From DATJLY01 sp035532935 (lineage in GTDB: Bacteria > Pseudomonadota > Alphaproteobacteria > ATCC43930 > CGMCC-115725), in assembly GCA_035532935.1 (NCBI GenBank), contig DATKQE010000034.1:19552-83551 (forward strand): a stretch of 64,000 nt of DNA, given 5' to 3'. Made by a program: the position numbers and the translations under genes. Shown here in pieces: positions 1-7,841 of this stretch. The notes under the pieces were generated by a model, which was not told the origin of the DNA, did not search any database, and was given only the letters and a program-made list of their open reading frames with translations. Positions within the stretch are counted from its first letter, which is position 1. Each line of letters begins with the position of its first letter.

Positions 1-1
1 C

Positions 2-235
2 TTCGAAGCCGACTATAGCGGCGCCGGACCGCCCGATATCCGCGTTGCGTTCGACGGCCTCCTGGTGCGCATGCCCGAGCGCAGCGTCATCGCGACCCGG
101 ACCTTCGCTGCATCGGCCCCGGCCGCCAAGAATGAAACGCAGGCGATCGTCGCCGCCTTCGATGCCGCTTTTCATGCGGCGATGGCACAGATGGTTCCGT
201 GGGCGGCGGACGTTCTTGCTACGCCCGCGCGTTGA
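2..235 (+). CDS. ABC-type transport auxiliary lipoprotein, C-terminal part (5' truncated)
   Basis: The window opens inside this gene; 77 codons and a TGA remain. The visible part has the shape of the end of the ABC_trans_aux (PqiC-like) domain: a strand around residues 12-25 (RVAFDGLLVRMP), then ATRTFAASAPA, then an alanine-rich helix ending in MVPWAADVL. Members of this family are periplasmic lipoproteins that work with MlaD/MCE-type lipid transporters. The lipobox and the partner permease, ATPase and MCE genes would lie upstream of the window, so the family call rests on the C-terminal pattern only. An alternative is another small periplasmic lipoprotein. Confidence 0.6.
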   Translation, partial: FEADYSGAGPPDIRVAFDGLLVRMPERSVIATRTFAASAPAAKNETQAIVAAFDAAFHAAMAQMVPWAADVLATPAR

Positions 236-305
236 ACCTGCCGGCTCTTGTCAGCACCATCGTCGCGTCGCATAAAGCGCGGGGGATTCCGCATCGGGAC
301 GATGA

Positions 306-1064
306 ATGCTCGATCTCGCTCGCCTGGGCCGTGACGAGCTCGAGGCCATGGCCGCCTGCGGGCGCGCTGTCGCCGCGAGCGAAGCCGCGCTGACCGGGAG
401 CGGCGCCGGCATCATCGGTGCGGCGCTCGCGGACGAGGGCATGGAAGCGTGGCGGCATTATCCTGCCGAAGACATCTACGATCCGGCGAGCCACGCCCAG
501 TATTTCTATCACGCGCACGCGCCGGACGAGCGCGGCGCCGAGCACGGCCATTTCCATACCTTCCTGCGCGCGCGCGGCATGCCGGCTGGGGTCCGGCCGC
601 TGGTGCTGCCGGAACTCGCCATCGCCGGCAGCCCGGCAGCGCCCGTGGCTGGACCCTCGGCGCCGCAGGCGCACGAGGACGGCGATCCCTGGTGCCATCT
701 CGTCGCCATCGCGATGAGCCCGGCAGGACGGCCGTTCCGGCTCTTCACCACCAACCGCTGGGTGACGGGCGAGACCTGGTACGGCGCGGCGGACGTGGCG
801 GCGATGCTCGGCCGGTTCGCGATCGGCAATGCCGGACCGTCACCGCCGCTCAATTGCTGGATCACGGCGATGATCGGACTGTTCCGGCCGCAGATCGCCG
901 CGCTGGTCGCGGCACGCGATGCGGCGGTCATGGGCTGGCGGCGGCGCCGGCGGGGCAAGGTGCATGTGTTCGAGGACCGCCGCCTCGAGGTCACCTCGTC
1001 GCTCGAGATCGATGTCGCGATGCAGATCGAGGCAGTCGAGGCTTCGCTGCGCGCGCCGGTGTGA
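306..1064 (+). CDS. Hypothetical protein, resembles DUF6969
   Basis: A 252-residue soluble protein of unknown function. It has a striking aromatic and histidine-rich stretch around residues 50-80 (WRHYPAEDIYDPASHAQYF, then YHAHAPDE and EHGHFHTFLRARG), which could bind a metal or cofactor. A second conserved-looking block, FRLFTTNRWVTGETWY, is near residues 145-160. No signal peptide or membrane segment is visible. I associate the HYP..DVYD..SHAQY..HAH pattern with DUF6969 from memory and could not check it. The ATG at 306 is taken because the domain-like sequence begins soon after; no strong ribosome site decides it. It stands alone, 70 bases after the lipoprotein gene and facing the next gene. 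Confidence 0.7.
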   Translation: MLDLARLGRDELEAMAACGRAVAASEAALTGSGAGIIGAALADEGMEAWRHYPAEDIYDPASHAQYFYHAHAPDERGAEHGHFHTFLRARGMPAGVRPLVLPELAIAGSPAAPVAGPSAPQAHEDGDPWCHLVAIAMSPAGRPFRLFTTNRWVTGETWYGAADVAAMLGRFAIGNAGPSPPLNCWITAMIGLFRPQIAALVAARDAAVMGWRRRRRGKVHVFEDRRLEVTSSLEIDVAMQIEAVEASLRAPV

Positions 1065-1073
1065 GGCGCCGGA

Positions 1074-1388
1074 TCAGGCCGTGTCGCGGCGCCTGCGCCA
1101 GACGCGCACTGGCATCAGGACGAGACCATAGCCGACGAGCGGCGCCACGACGAACAAGACGCATCTCGCCCGCTCGCGCCGCAGCAGCCATCGCGTCCGT
1201 TCGCTGCTCCGGGCGAGGCATCGTGCGGCGTCCAGCCCGACCCGCCGGCCGCATGTCCCGGCGCGATAGTCACGGACCGTGACGACCCTGCCATCGACGC
1301 GGATGCTGTCCCGGAACAGCGGATAAACGCGCCAGGTCATGGCGGCCATCCACAGCAGGACCAGGGCGGCGGCAAGGCGCTGCGGCAT
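1074..1388 (-). CDS. Small membrane protein, unknown function
   Basis: A 104-residue ORF that begins 5 bases after the stop of the FAD monooxygenase gene, so it is probably translated in the same operon. It has a hydrophobic N-terminal segment (about residues 4-17, LAAALVLLWMAAM), a soluble middle with three cysteines, and a second hydrophobic segment near residues 78-96 (CVLFVVAPLVGYGLVLM), ending in a run of arginines. That layout fits a two-pass membrane protein with both ends inside. The same frame continues upstream inside the monooxygenase gene as an antisense-like artefact; the ATG at 1388 is the sensible start. I do not recognise a family. Confidence 0.5.
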   Translation of the reverse strand: MPQRLAAALVLLWMAAMTWRVYPLFRDSIRVDGRVVTVRDYRAGTCGRRVGLDAARCLARSSERTRWLLRRERARCVLFVVAPLVGYGLVLMPVRVWRRRRDTA

Positions 1389-1393
1389 CGGCC

Positions 1394-2596
1394 TCAGGCG
1401 ACGGCGGCGGCGTGCTGCACGCTCCAGATCATCGAGCTGCGCAAAAGATAGTCGCGGGCGCGCGCCTTGTCGGCGGCGGTGCGGCGCAGCTCGTCGAAAC
1501 GCGCCGCGCGCACGGCGGGATCGCGCTCCTCCAGCAGATGCTTGTTGCGGATCGACTGCGCCTGGACGAATTCGACGTTGGCGGCGCGGCGCTGGCGCAC
1601 ATAGAGGTCGAGCCGCGTCTCCGGCGCCTCGCCGCGCCACACGGCGGCGAGTTTGTCGGCGAGATTGAAGGCGCCGTGCAGCGCGCCGTTGAGGCCGAAC
1701 GCGCCGAGCGGATTGTTGACATGGGCGGCATCGCCGACGATCAGCATGCGGCCGGTGCGGAATTCGGCGGCCACGCGCTGATGCACGCGGTAGGTGCTTT
1801 TGGCGGCGACCATGTAGCGCACGGGCCGGGGAATGAAATTCTGCAGTAGCCGCTCGACGAAATCGGCGTCGAGGATCTCGGCCTCGGGCAATTCGGCATC
1901 GGTCGGAAACAGGACCCGCCACAGCCCGGCCGGCGTGTCGCCCGGCATCTTGAAGATCGCCGACCAGTCCACCGGATCGGCGATATAGGCATTGGGCGTG
2001 TAGCCGTGTTGGGCGAGATCGTACTCGGTGCCGGCGACGAGAAAACGCTCGGGCCAGGTGAAGCCCTCGAAGGCGACGCCCATGGTCTGGCGCACGGCGC
2101 TGCGGCCGCCATCGGCGCCGACGATATAGCTGCCGCGCAAGGTCTCGATCCCGCCCGGCGTCTCTACCCGCGCGGTGACGCCGTCGGCGTCCTGGGTGGC
2201 ATCGAGGAAGGTGTGGGCGAAGCGCACTGCGCCGCCCAGCGCGGCCAGGCGCCGTTCCAGCAGCGGCGTCAGCTTGAACTGCTCGCAATGGAAGCGGAAC
2301 GGATAAGGTGTGGCGTCGGCGATGAGGGAAAGGTCCCACTCGACGATCACGCCCTCATGGCGGCCCCTGATCTGCCACCGCGGCACACGGATGCCGATCG
2401 CGAGGAAAGCCTCGGCGACCCCGAGCGTTGCCAGCATCTCGAGCGTCGGCGGGTGGAACGTCCCAGCGCGCAGGTCAAGCGGCAGCTTGGGCTCGGCCTC
2501 GAGCACGACCACCGCCACGTCGCGCCTCAGCAGATTGGCCGCCAACGCCAGACCGGCCGGCCCCGCGCCAACGACAATCACCGGGTCACGACTCAT
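1394..2596 (-). CDS. FAD-dependent monooxygenase (class A flavoprotein hydroxylase)
   Basis: A 400-residue enzyme of the PHBH/PheA-like FAD monooxygenase family (PF01494), which uses NAD(P)H and O2 to hydroxylate mostly aromatic substrates. The three fingerprints are present: the dinucleotide motif GAGPAG at residues 10-15, the DG motif GADGGRS at 160-166, and the second FAD motif GDAAHVNNPLGAFGLNG at 288-304. The length matches the family and there is no signal peptide, so it should be cytoplasmic. The substrate cannot be told from sequence. It is followed by a small membrane protein gene 5 bases on. The upstream region holds two strong hairpins but no obvious promoter. Confidence 0.88.
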   Translation of the reverse strand: MSRDPVIVVGAGPAGLALAANLLRRDVAVVVLEAEPKLPLDLRAGTFHPPTLEMLATLGVAEAFLAIGIRVPRWQIRGRHEGVIVEWDLSLIADATPYPFRFHCEQFKLTPLLERRLAALGGAVRFAHTFLDATQDADGVTARVETPGGIETLRGSYIVGADGGRSAVRQTMGVAFEGFTWPERFLVAGTEYDLAQHGYTPNAYIADPVDWSAIFKMPGDTPAGLWRVLFPTDAELPEAEILDADFVERLLQNFIPRPVRYMVAAKSTYRVHQRVAAEFRTGRMLIVGDAAHVNNPLGAFGLNGALHGAFNLADKLAAVWRGEAPETRLDLYVRQRRAANVEFVQAQSIRNKHLLEERDPAVRAARFDELRRTAADKARARDYLLRSSMIWSVQHAAAVA

Positions 2597-2660
2597 GGCC
2601 GCACCCTAGCAAGATGCCTCATGCTGTCAATGACGGCTCGATCCCTGGGCGCCGACGCGC

Positions 2661-2690
2661 GAGCCCCGCCAATGGTACGTGGCGGGGCTC
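2661..2690. terminator. Perfect 10-bp inverted repeat, terminator-like hairpin
   Basis: GAGCCCCGCC and GGCGGGGCTC flank a 10-base loop. No T-run follows on either strand, so it is not a classic intrinsic terminator. It lies in the 296-base gap between the exported protein gene (ends 2893) and the FAD monooxygenase gene (starts 2596), both on the minus strand. It could end the first transcript or structure the leader of the second. Confidence 0.4.
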
Positions 2691-2716
2691 ATTCCGGGTG
2701 GCTCGTGAAGCTCACC

Positions 2717-2736
2717 GCTCGGTCACGCGACCGAGC
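2717..2736. other. Perfect 8-bp inverted repeat with 4-base loop
   Basis: GCTCGGTC, loop ACGC, GACCGAGC. It lies 26 bases from the larger hairpin at 2661-2690, in the same gap. Two tight hairpins in tandem suggest a structured RNA leader or a transcription end region. The rest of 2597-2892 shows no gene. Confidence 0.35.
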
Positions 2737-2892
2737 CTCGGTTCGGGCGCTGATCAACACTGGTCCGGTGGAGTCATGCTTGTTAGGCACCCTCCGGTCT
2801 GGTTGCGCCATCAAAACACGTAGGCGCTCGATCGCGCCGTTCAACGCATTCGATGGAAAATTATCTTGCGAATTTCATCGTCGGGCACCCGG

Positions 2893-3507
2893 TCACATCG
2901 GCGGCTTCACGCCGTTCTTCTCGGCGGTGACGCTGGCCGTGGTCAAGCTGCCGTCGGGCTTCTTCAAGGCGATGATGAACACGGCGGCGCCCGGCTTCAG
3001 CAGGCTGTCGCCGCCCGGGACATAGCTCACGATGGGGATGTTGGGCGGCACGATCACTTCGGTCTCGTGGCCCTTGAACGTGACTTTGAGCGTGTTTCCC
3101 TTGGGTGCGGCGGCGATCCCGGTGACGATGGCGTTGGTCATGATGCTGCCGGGGACCAGATCCCAGGGCGTCTGGAGCTCCGGGACCACGCCCTTGAGCG
3201 TCGGCGGGAAGATGTGAATCTCGATCGCGTGCAGCTTGCCGTCGGCACCCTTGACCGAGGTGGAAGCGACGAAATCACCCTGGTGGATGTCGGCGAGCGT
3301 TTTCTTGACGACGCCGCGGATCGCGATTTTTTTTGCCAGCGTGACGGTGTCGGTTTTGCCGTCGCGATCCTTGACCATGAGCGTGTGCCCGTCGAGCTTC
3401 TCGACCGTGCCGCGGATGTTCACCCGCTGTCCCGCCGGCGCGAGGGCCAAGGCCGGCACGGCGGCGAGGGTCATCGCAAAGGCGATGGCGAAACACGTTG
3501 AACGCAT
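2893..3507 (-). CDS. Exported hypothetical protein with beta-rich, DUF5666-like layout
   Basis: A 204-residue protein with a clear signal peptide (residues 1-23, hydrophobic core FAIAFAMTLAAVPALALA, likely cut after an Ala), so periplasmic or secreted. The mature part reads as short repeated beta units (RGTVEKLDGHTLMVKDRDGK near residue 32, GVVKKTLADIHQGDFV near 65, VTGIAAAPKGNTLKVTFKG near 128), the kind of OB-like repeat seen in DUF5666 proteins. Function is unknown. The start is set by the signal peptide and by the ribosome site GAGGGAGGG about 6 bases before the ATG. A much longer frame upstream is rejected, as it runs antisense into prfC. Confidence 0.72.
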   Translation of the reverse strand: MRSTCFAIAFAMTLAAVPALALAPAGQRVNIRGTVEKLDGHTLMVKDRDGKTDTVTLAKKIAIRGVVKKTLADIHQGDFVASTSVKGADGKLHAIEIHIFPPTLKGVVPELQTPWDLVPGSIMTNAIVTGIAAAPKGNTLKVTFKGHETEVIVPPNIPIVSYVPGGDSLLKPGAAVFIIALKKPDGSLTTASVTAEKNGVKPPM

Positions 3508-3590
3508 GGCTGCCCTCCCTCGTTCTGAAAACGCCCGGTAAGTCCTACCACGATGTCGGGCCTCCGGGGACTGGCGCTCCGGTCCCGCGC

Positions 3591-3610
3591 CCGTCACTTT
3601 TGCGTGACGG
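3591..3610. promoter_or_regulatory. Palindrome upstream of prfC
   Basis: CCGTCAC, TTTTGC, GTGACGG: a 7-bp perfect inverted repeat with a 6-base centre. It lies between the divergent exported-protein gene and prfC, about 18 bases upstream of the candidate -35 of prfC. It could be an operator; no regulator can be named. Confidence 0.3.
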
Positions 3611-3627
3611 ATCCGCTCCGGCGGCGG

Positions 3628-3656
3628 TTGAATTGCGCCGCCTGCCCAACTAGATA
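3628..3656 (+). promoter_or_regulatory. Candidate sigma-70-type promoter of prfC
   Basis: TTGAAT at 3628-3633 and TAGATA at 3651-3656 are separated by exactly 17 bases. Initiation about 7 bases after the -10 would fall at 3662-3665, on or just before the prfC ATG, where no Shine-Dalgarno sequence is present. The two hexamers are imperfect, so this is a candidate only. Confidence 0.35.
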
Positions 3657-3664
3657 AAGCGCGC

Positions 3665-5248
3665 ATGAACGCGCTCGCCGCCGAGATCGCCAGACGGCGC
3701 ACCTTCGCCATCATCTCCCACCCCGATGCCGGCAAGACCACCCTCACGGAGAAGCTGCTGCTGTTCGGCGGCGCCATCCAGCTCGCGGGCGAGGTCAAGG
3801 CGCGGGGCGAGCGCCGCCGCGTGCGCTCTGACTGGATGGAGGTCGAGCGCGAGCGCGGCATCTCAGTCAGCTCGGCGGTGATGACCTTCGAGCATGAGGG
3901 GCTCACCTTCAACCTGCTCGATACGCCGGGCCACCAGGATTTCAGCGAGGACACCTACCGCACCCTCACCGCCGTCGACAGCGCCGTCATGGTAATCGAC
4001 GCCGCCAAGGGCATCGAGCCACAGACGCTGAAGCTGTTCGAGGTGTGCCGGCTGCGCGACGTGCCGATCATCACCTTCGTCAACAAGCTCGACCGCGAGG
4101 GCCGCGATCCGTTCGACCTCATGGACGAGATCGAGCGCCGGCTCGCGCTCGACGTGACGCCGGCGAGCTGGCCGATCGGTATGGGCCGCGACTTTCGCGG
4201 CACCTGGGACCTGTTCGAGGATGCGCTCTTGCTGTTCGAGCGCGGCGCGGGCGAGCGCGTGACCGCGCCGGTGCGGCTCGAAGGGCTCGACGATCCGCGC
4301 CTTGCCACGCTGCTGCCCGAAGCGGCGCTGGCGCAGCTGCGCGAGGAAGTCGCGATGGCGCGGGCGCTCTGTCCGCGCTTCGACCGCGAGAGCTACCGCG
4401 AGGGCCACATGACGCCGGTCTTCTTCGGCAGCGCGCTCAATAATTTCGGCGTGCGCGAGCTGCTGCGCGGCATCGCCACGCTGGCGCCGGCGCCGCGGCC
4501 GCAGCCGGCGCTGCCGCACGCGATCGAGCCGAGCAACGACAAGGTCACCGGCTTCGTGTTCAAGGTCCAGGCCAATATCGATCCTCAGCACCGCGACCGC
4601 GTCGCCTTCCTGCGCCTGTGCTCGGGCCGCTTCCGCCGCGGCATGAAGCTCAGGCACGGCCGCAGCGGCCGCCTCATGAGCGTGCAGAACCCGGTGTTCT
4701 TCCTGGCGCGCGAGCGCAACCTCGCCGAGGAGGCGTGGCCCGGCGACATCCTCGGCATTCCCAATCACGGCACGCTCCGCATCGGCGACACGCTCACCGA
4801 GGGCGACGAGATCCGCGTCACCGGCATCCCCAATTTCGCGCCCGAAATTCTTCGCCGCGTCCGGCTCGACGATCCGATGAAGTCGAAGCATTTGAAGCGC
4901 GCGCTCGAGCAGCTTGCCGAGGAAGGCGTCACCCGCCTGTTCAGGCCGGTGACGGGCGGCGACTTCATCGTCGGCGTCGTCGGCGCGCTGCAGCTCGACG
5001 TGCTCGCCGCGCGGCTCAAGAGCGAATACGGGCTGGGGGTGCGGCTCGAACCCGCGCCCTACGAGACCGCGCGCTGGATCGAAGGCCAGTCGCCCGAGCT
5101 GCGGCGCTTCGCCGACACCGTGCCCTCGGCACTCGCCGAGGACCGCGACGGCGCCCCGGTGTTCCTCGCGCGCAACCGCTGGGACCTCGACCGCACCGAG
5201 AAGGATTGGCCGAACCTCCACTTCAAGGCGACGCGGGAAGAGGCGTGA
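3665..5248 (+). CDS. prfC: Peptide chain release factor 3
   Basis: A 527-residue translational GTPase that removes RF1/RF2 from the ribosome after peptide release. The GTPase motifs are intact: P-loop HPDAGKTT at residues 19-26, switch II DTPGHQDF at 86-93, and NKLD at 140-143. The ERERGISVSSAV segment (about 61-72) is typical of RF3 as opposed to EF-G. The C-terminal half carries the domain II/III pattern (VFKVQANIDPQHRDRVAFLR). The length equals the family norm. There is no ribosome site before the ATG, so a leaderless or nearly leaderless message is possible. The next gene begins on a GTG inside its stop codon. Confidence 0.96.
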   Translation: MNALAAEIARRRTFAIISHPDAGKTTLTEKLLLFGGAIQLAGEVKARGERRRVRSDWMEVERERGISVSSAVMTFEHEGLTFNLLDTPGHQDFSEDTYRTLTAVDSAVMVIDAAKGIEPQTLKLFEVCRLRDVPIITFVNKLDREGRDPFDLMDEIERRLALDVTPASWPIGMGRDFRGTWDLFEDALLLFERGAGERVTAPVRLEGLDDPRLATLLPEAALAQLREEVAMARALCPRFDRESYREGHMTPVFFGSALNNFGVRELLRGIATLAPAPRPQPALPHAIEPSNDKVTGFVFKVQANIDPQHRDRVAFLRLCSGRFRRGMKLRHGRSGRLMSVQNPVFFLARERNLAEEAWPGDILGIPNHGTLRIGDTLTEGDEIRVTGIPNFAPEILRRVRLDDPMKSKHLKRALEQLAEEGVTRLFRPVTGGDFIVGVVGALQLDVLAARLKSEYGLGVRLEPAPYETARWIEGQSPELRRFADTVPSALAEDRDGAPVFLARNRWDLDRTEKDWPNLHFKATREEA

Positions 5249-6285
5249 CCCTGCTCTCCGTCCTCGACCAATCGCCGATCCGCGCGGGCGGCACGCCAGC
5301 GCAGGCGCTGGCCGAGACCGTGCAACTCGCGGCGGCGTGCGAGGCGTCGGGCTATCACCGCTATTGGCTGGCCGAACATCATTCCTCGGAAGGGCTCGCC
5401 GGCACCGCGCCCGAGGTGCTGGTCGCGCGCGTCGCCGCGGCGACGCAGACCATGCGCGTCGGCTCGGGCGGCGTGATGCTGAGCCATTACAGTCCGCTCA
5501 AAGTGGCCGAGAACTTCCGCGTGCTCGAGGCGCTCTTTCCCGGCCGGATCGATCTCGGCATCGGCCGCGCGCCGGGCAGCGACTTTCGCACCGCGATGGC
5601 GCTCCAGCACGGCCCAGGCGCGCTCGGGATCGATCAATTCCCGCGCCAGGTCCAGGACCTGCTGGCGTTTCTCGCTGACACCCTGCCGGCCGATCATCCC
5701 TTCGCCGGCGTGCATGCGCAGCCGCGCGGCGCGACCGTGCCCGAGCCGTGGCTGCTCGGTTCGAGCGACGGCAGCGCCGCGATCGCCGCCTATTTCGGCT
5801 GCCCGTTCTCGTTCGCGCATTTTATCACCGATGTCGGCGGGCCCGAGATCATGCAGGCCTATCGCGACAATTTCCGCCCGTCGCGCTGGACGGGTGCGGC
5901 GCGGGGCAGCATCGGCGTGTTCGTGCTGTGCGCCGACACCGCGGCGGCGGCAGAGCGCTTGGCGCGGTCGCGCGATCTGTCGCGGCTGCGGCTCGAGAAG
6001 GGGATGCTCGGGCCGGTGCCCAGCATCGAGGAGGCCGAAGCCTATCCCTATACGCCGGACGATCTCCGCCGCGTCGCCCATAACCGCCGCCGCCAGATCG
6101 TGGGCGACCCGCAGCAGGTGCGGGACGGGCTCCTGGCGCTGGGCGCGGCCTATGGCGTCGACGAGTTCGTCGTCGTCTCGATCTGCTATGATTTCGCGGC
6201 GCGGCTGCGCTCCTACGAGCTTCTCGCCGCGGCGTTCGGGCTTCAGCGCCGCAGCGGCGGCGCCTCGGCCTCGGCGGCGGTCTGA
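5245..6285 (+). CDS. LLM-class flavin-dependent oxidoreductase
   Basis: A 346-residue luciferase-like monooxygenase (bacterial luciferase/alkanal monooxygenase-like fold, FMNH2-dependent). Family marks are LSVLDQSPI at the N-terminus, YWLAEHHS near residue 37, GSGGVMLSHYSPLKVAE near 75-90, and GRIDLGIGRAPGSD near 105-118; this start and order match the MsnO8-like subfamily. The GTG start overlaps the prfC stop in a GTGA. The C-terminus runs 43 bases into the convergent pssA gene. The substrate is unknown. Confidence 0.87.
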   Translation: MTLLSVLDQSPIRAGGTPAQALAETVQLAAACEASGYHRYWLAEHHSSEGLAGTAPEVLVARVAAATQTMRVGSGGVMLSHYSPLKVAENFRVLEALFPGRIDLGIGRAPGSDFRTAMALQHGPGALGIDQFPRQVQDLLAFLADTLPADHPFAGVHAQPRGATVPEPWLLGSSDGSAAIAAYFGCPFSFAHFITDVGGPEIMQAYRDNFRPSRWTGAARGSIGVFVLCADTAAAAERLARSRDLSRLRLEKGMLGPVPSIEEAEAYPYTPDDLRRVAHNRRRQIVGDPQQVRDGLLALGAAYGVDEFVVVSICYDFAARLRSYELLAAAFGLQRRSGGASASAAV

Positions 6286-7085
6286 GGCGGCGCCAACTCG
6301 CGCTCGAGGTGGCGCTGTTCCTCGGCGTTGCGGCGCAGCCCGTAATAGGAGCGGACGCTGATCGGGATCGACACGATGTAGAGCAGCCCGATCGCGAGCA
6401 GCGTACCCCAGGGATCGGTGGTGAGGAAGGCGGCGAGCCCGCCGACGATCAGCAGGCTCGGCAGGATCCATTCCCGCGGCACGCGGATGCGCTTGAACGA
6501 ATAGGTCGGAACCCGGCTCACCATCAGCGCCGCCACCGCCGCCAGAACCAACCCGTTGAAATAAGGCGAGCGGAAGAACGATCCGCCGAACTCGAACCAC
6601 AGCATGATCGGTACCATGACGAGCCCGGCCGCCGCCGGCGCCGGCACGCCGGTGAAGAAGTTGTAGGCATAAGGCGGCAGCGTGGCGCCGATCTGGGTGT
6701 TGAAGCGCGCCAGCCGCAGGCCGCAGCACACCGCGTAGAGCAGCACCAGCGCCCAGCCGATGCTCTGCATCGCGCTCATCGTCCAGACATAGAGGAGTAC
6801 CGCGGGCGCGACGCCGAAGCTGACGAAATCCGACAGCGAATCGAGCTCGGCGCCGAAGCTCGACATGCCTTTCAAGAGCCGTGCGATGCGCCCGTCGATG
6901 CCGTCGAGAATGCCGGCGATGATCACGGCCGAGACCGCGGCCTCGAATTTTCCGGCGATGGCGAGCCGGATCGCGGTCATGCCCGCGCACAGCGCCAGCA
7001 GCGTCAGGACGTTAGGGATCATGCGGTTGAGCGACCACCCGGTGGTCGCCTTGTCCCGCATGCGGCGGCGGCGGCGGCGCAGCAT
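6243..7085 (-). CDS. pssA: CDP-diacylglycerol--serine O-phosphatidyltransferase
   Basis: A 280-residue integral membrane enzyme making phosphatidylserine from CDP-diacylglycerol and serine. The CDP-alcohol phosphotransferase motif DG-x2-AR-x8-G-x3-D-x3-D is complete (DGRIAR, then G-AEL-D-SLS-D, residues about 63-85). Several hydrophobic segments follow. The ATG at 7085 is one base after the psd stop (TGAGATG), so the pair is coupled and carries out the two steps to phosphatidylethanolamine. The last residues (APPQTAAEAEAPPLRR) are a low-complexity tail that overlaps the end of the facing LLM gene. Confidence 0.95.
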   Translation of the reverse strand: MLRRRRRRMRDKATTGWSLNRMIPNVLTLLALCAGMTAIRLAIAGKFEAAVSAVIIAGILDGIDGRIARLLKGMSSFGAELDSLSDFVSFGVAPAVLLYVWTMSAMQSIGWALVLLYAVCCGLRLARFNTQIGATLPPYAYNFFTGVPAPAAAGLVMVPIMLWFEFGGSFFRSPYFNGLVLAAVAALMVSRVPTYSFKRIRVPREWILPSLLIVGGLAAFLTTDPWGTLLAIGLLYIVSIPISVRSYYGLRRNAEEQRHLERELAPPQTAAEAEAPPLRR

Positions 7086-7086
7086 C

Positions 7087-7773
7087 TCAGTGCTCGATGC
7101 CGCGGCGCGGGGGCTCGTTCGCGCCGGCATCGGCGATCACCGTCTCGCCGCCGACCGCGCGCTGGCCGACAATGGCGAGCGCCGCCCAACTCGGCGGCAG
7201 ATAAAGATCGGTGCGGCTGCCGAAGCGGATGAGGCCGAAGCGCTGGCCGGCGATCACTTCCTCGCCGGCATCGACGGTGCAGACGATGCGGCGTGCGACG
7301 AGGCCGGCGATCTGCACCACCGCGATGTCGGCGCTCTCTCGGGTTGCGACGCGCACGGCCATGCGCTCGTTCTCGGCGCTTGCCTTGTCGAGGCTGGCGT
7401 TGAGGAACTTGCCTTTGTGGTAGACGCGCTTGGTGATGCGGCCCGTCATCGGCATGCGGTTGATGTGCACGTCGAAGATATTGAGAAAAATGCCGATGCG
7501 CAGCATCGGCGTGTCGCCCATCTCGAGCTCGGGCGGCGGCGGCGCGCGATCGACCGCGACGATGCGCCCGTCGGCCGGGGCGACCACAAGCCCCGCCCGG
7601 TCCGGCGTGACGCGCCACGGATCGCGGAAAAAATATACGCACCACGCCGTGGCCGCGACACCGATCCAGCCCAAGGGCGGGGCCAGCCAAAACAGCAGCA
7701 GGCTCGCCACGGCGAACACCGCAACGAACCGCCACCCATCGGGATGGATCGGCGCAAGCGCCTGTCTCAGCAC
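7087..7773 (-). CDS. psd: Phosphatidylserine decarboxylase proenzyme
   Basis: A 228-residue short-type Psd that converts phosphatidylserine to phosphatidylethanolamine at the inner membrane. Near the C-terminus the FGSRTD motif supplies the Gly-Ser self-cleavage site that yields the pyruvoyl group. An N-terminal hydrophobic stretch (VAVFAVASLLLFWLA, plus GWIGVAATAW) anchors it, and HINRMPMTG is a family hallmark. The GTG start at 7773 is chosen for the ribosome site GGGGAG about 8 bases upstream; a longer frame reaching 8046 is antisense to the neighbouring gene and is rejected. It is the first gene of a psd-pssA pair. Confidence 0.93.
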   Translation of the reverse strand: MLRQALAPIHPDGWRFVAVFAVASLLLFWLAPPLGWIGVAATAWCVYFFRDPWRVTPDRAGLVVAPADGRIVAVDRAPPPPELEMGDTPMLRIGIFLNIFDVHINRMPMTGRITKRVYHKGKFLNASLDKASAENERMAVRVATRESADIAVVQIAGLVARRIVCTVDAGEEVIAGQRFGLIRFGSRTDLYLPPSWAALAIVGQRAVGGETVIADAGANEPPRRGIEH

Positions 7774-7841
7774 GAAATTTCTCCCCTCGGCCGACGGCAG
7801 GTTAGCGCAAAGGCCGGGCCGCGCCCATGCCGGTTTTCCGC

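Noticed and set aside
3507..3954. N-terminal extension of the exported protein gene to 3954
   Set aside because: It would bury the signal peptide and run antisense through prfC. The ATG at 3507 has a strong ribosome site.
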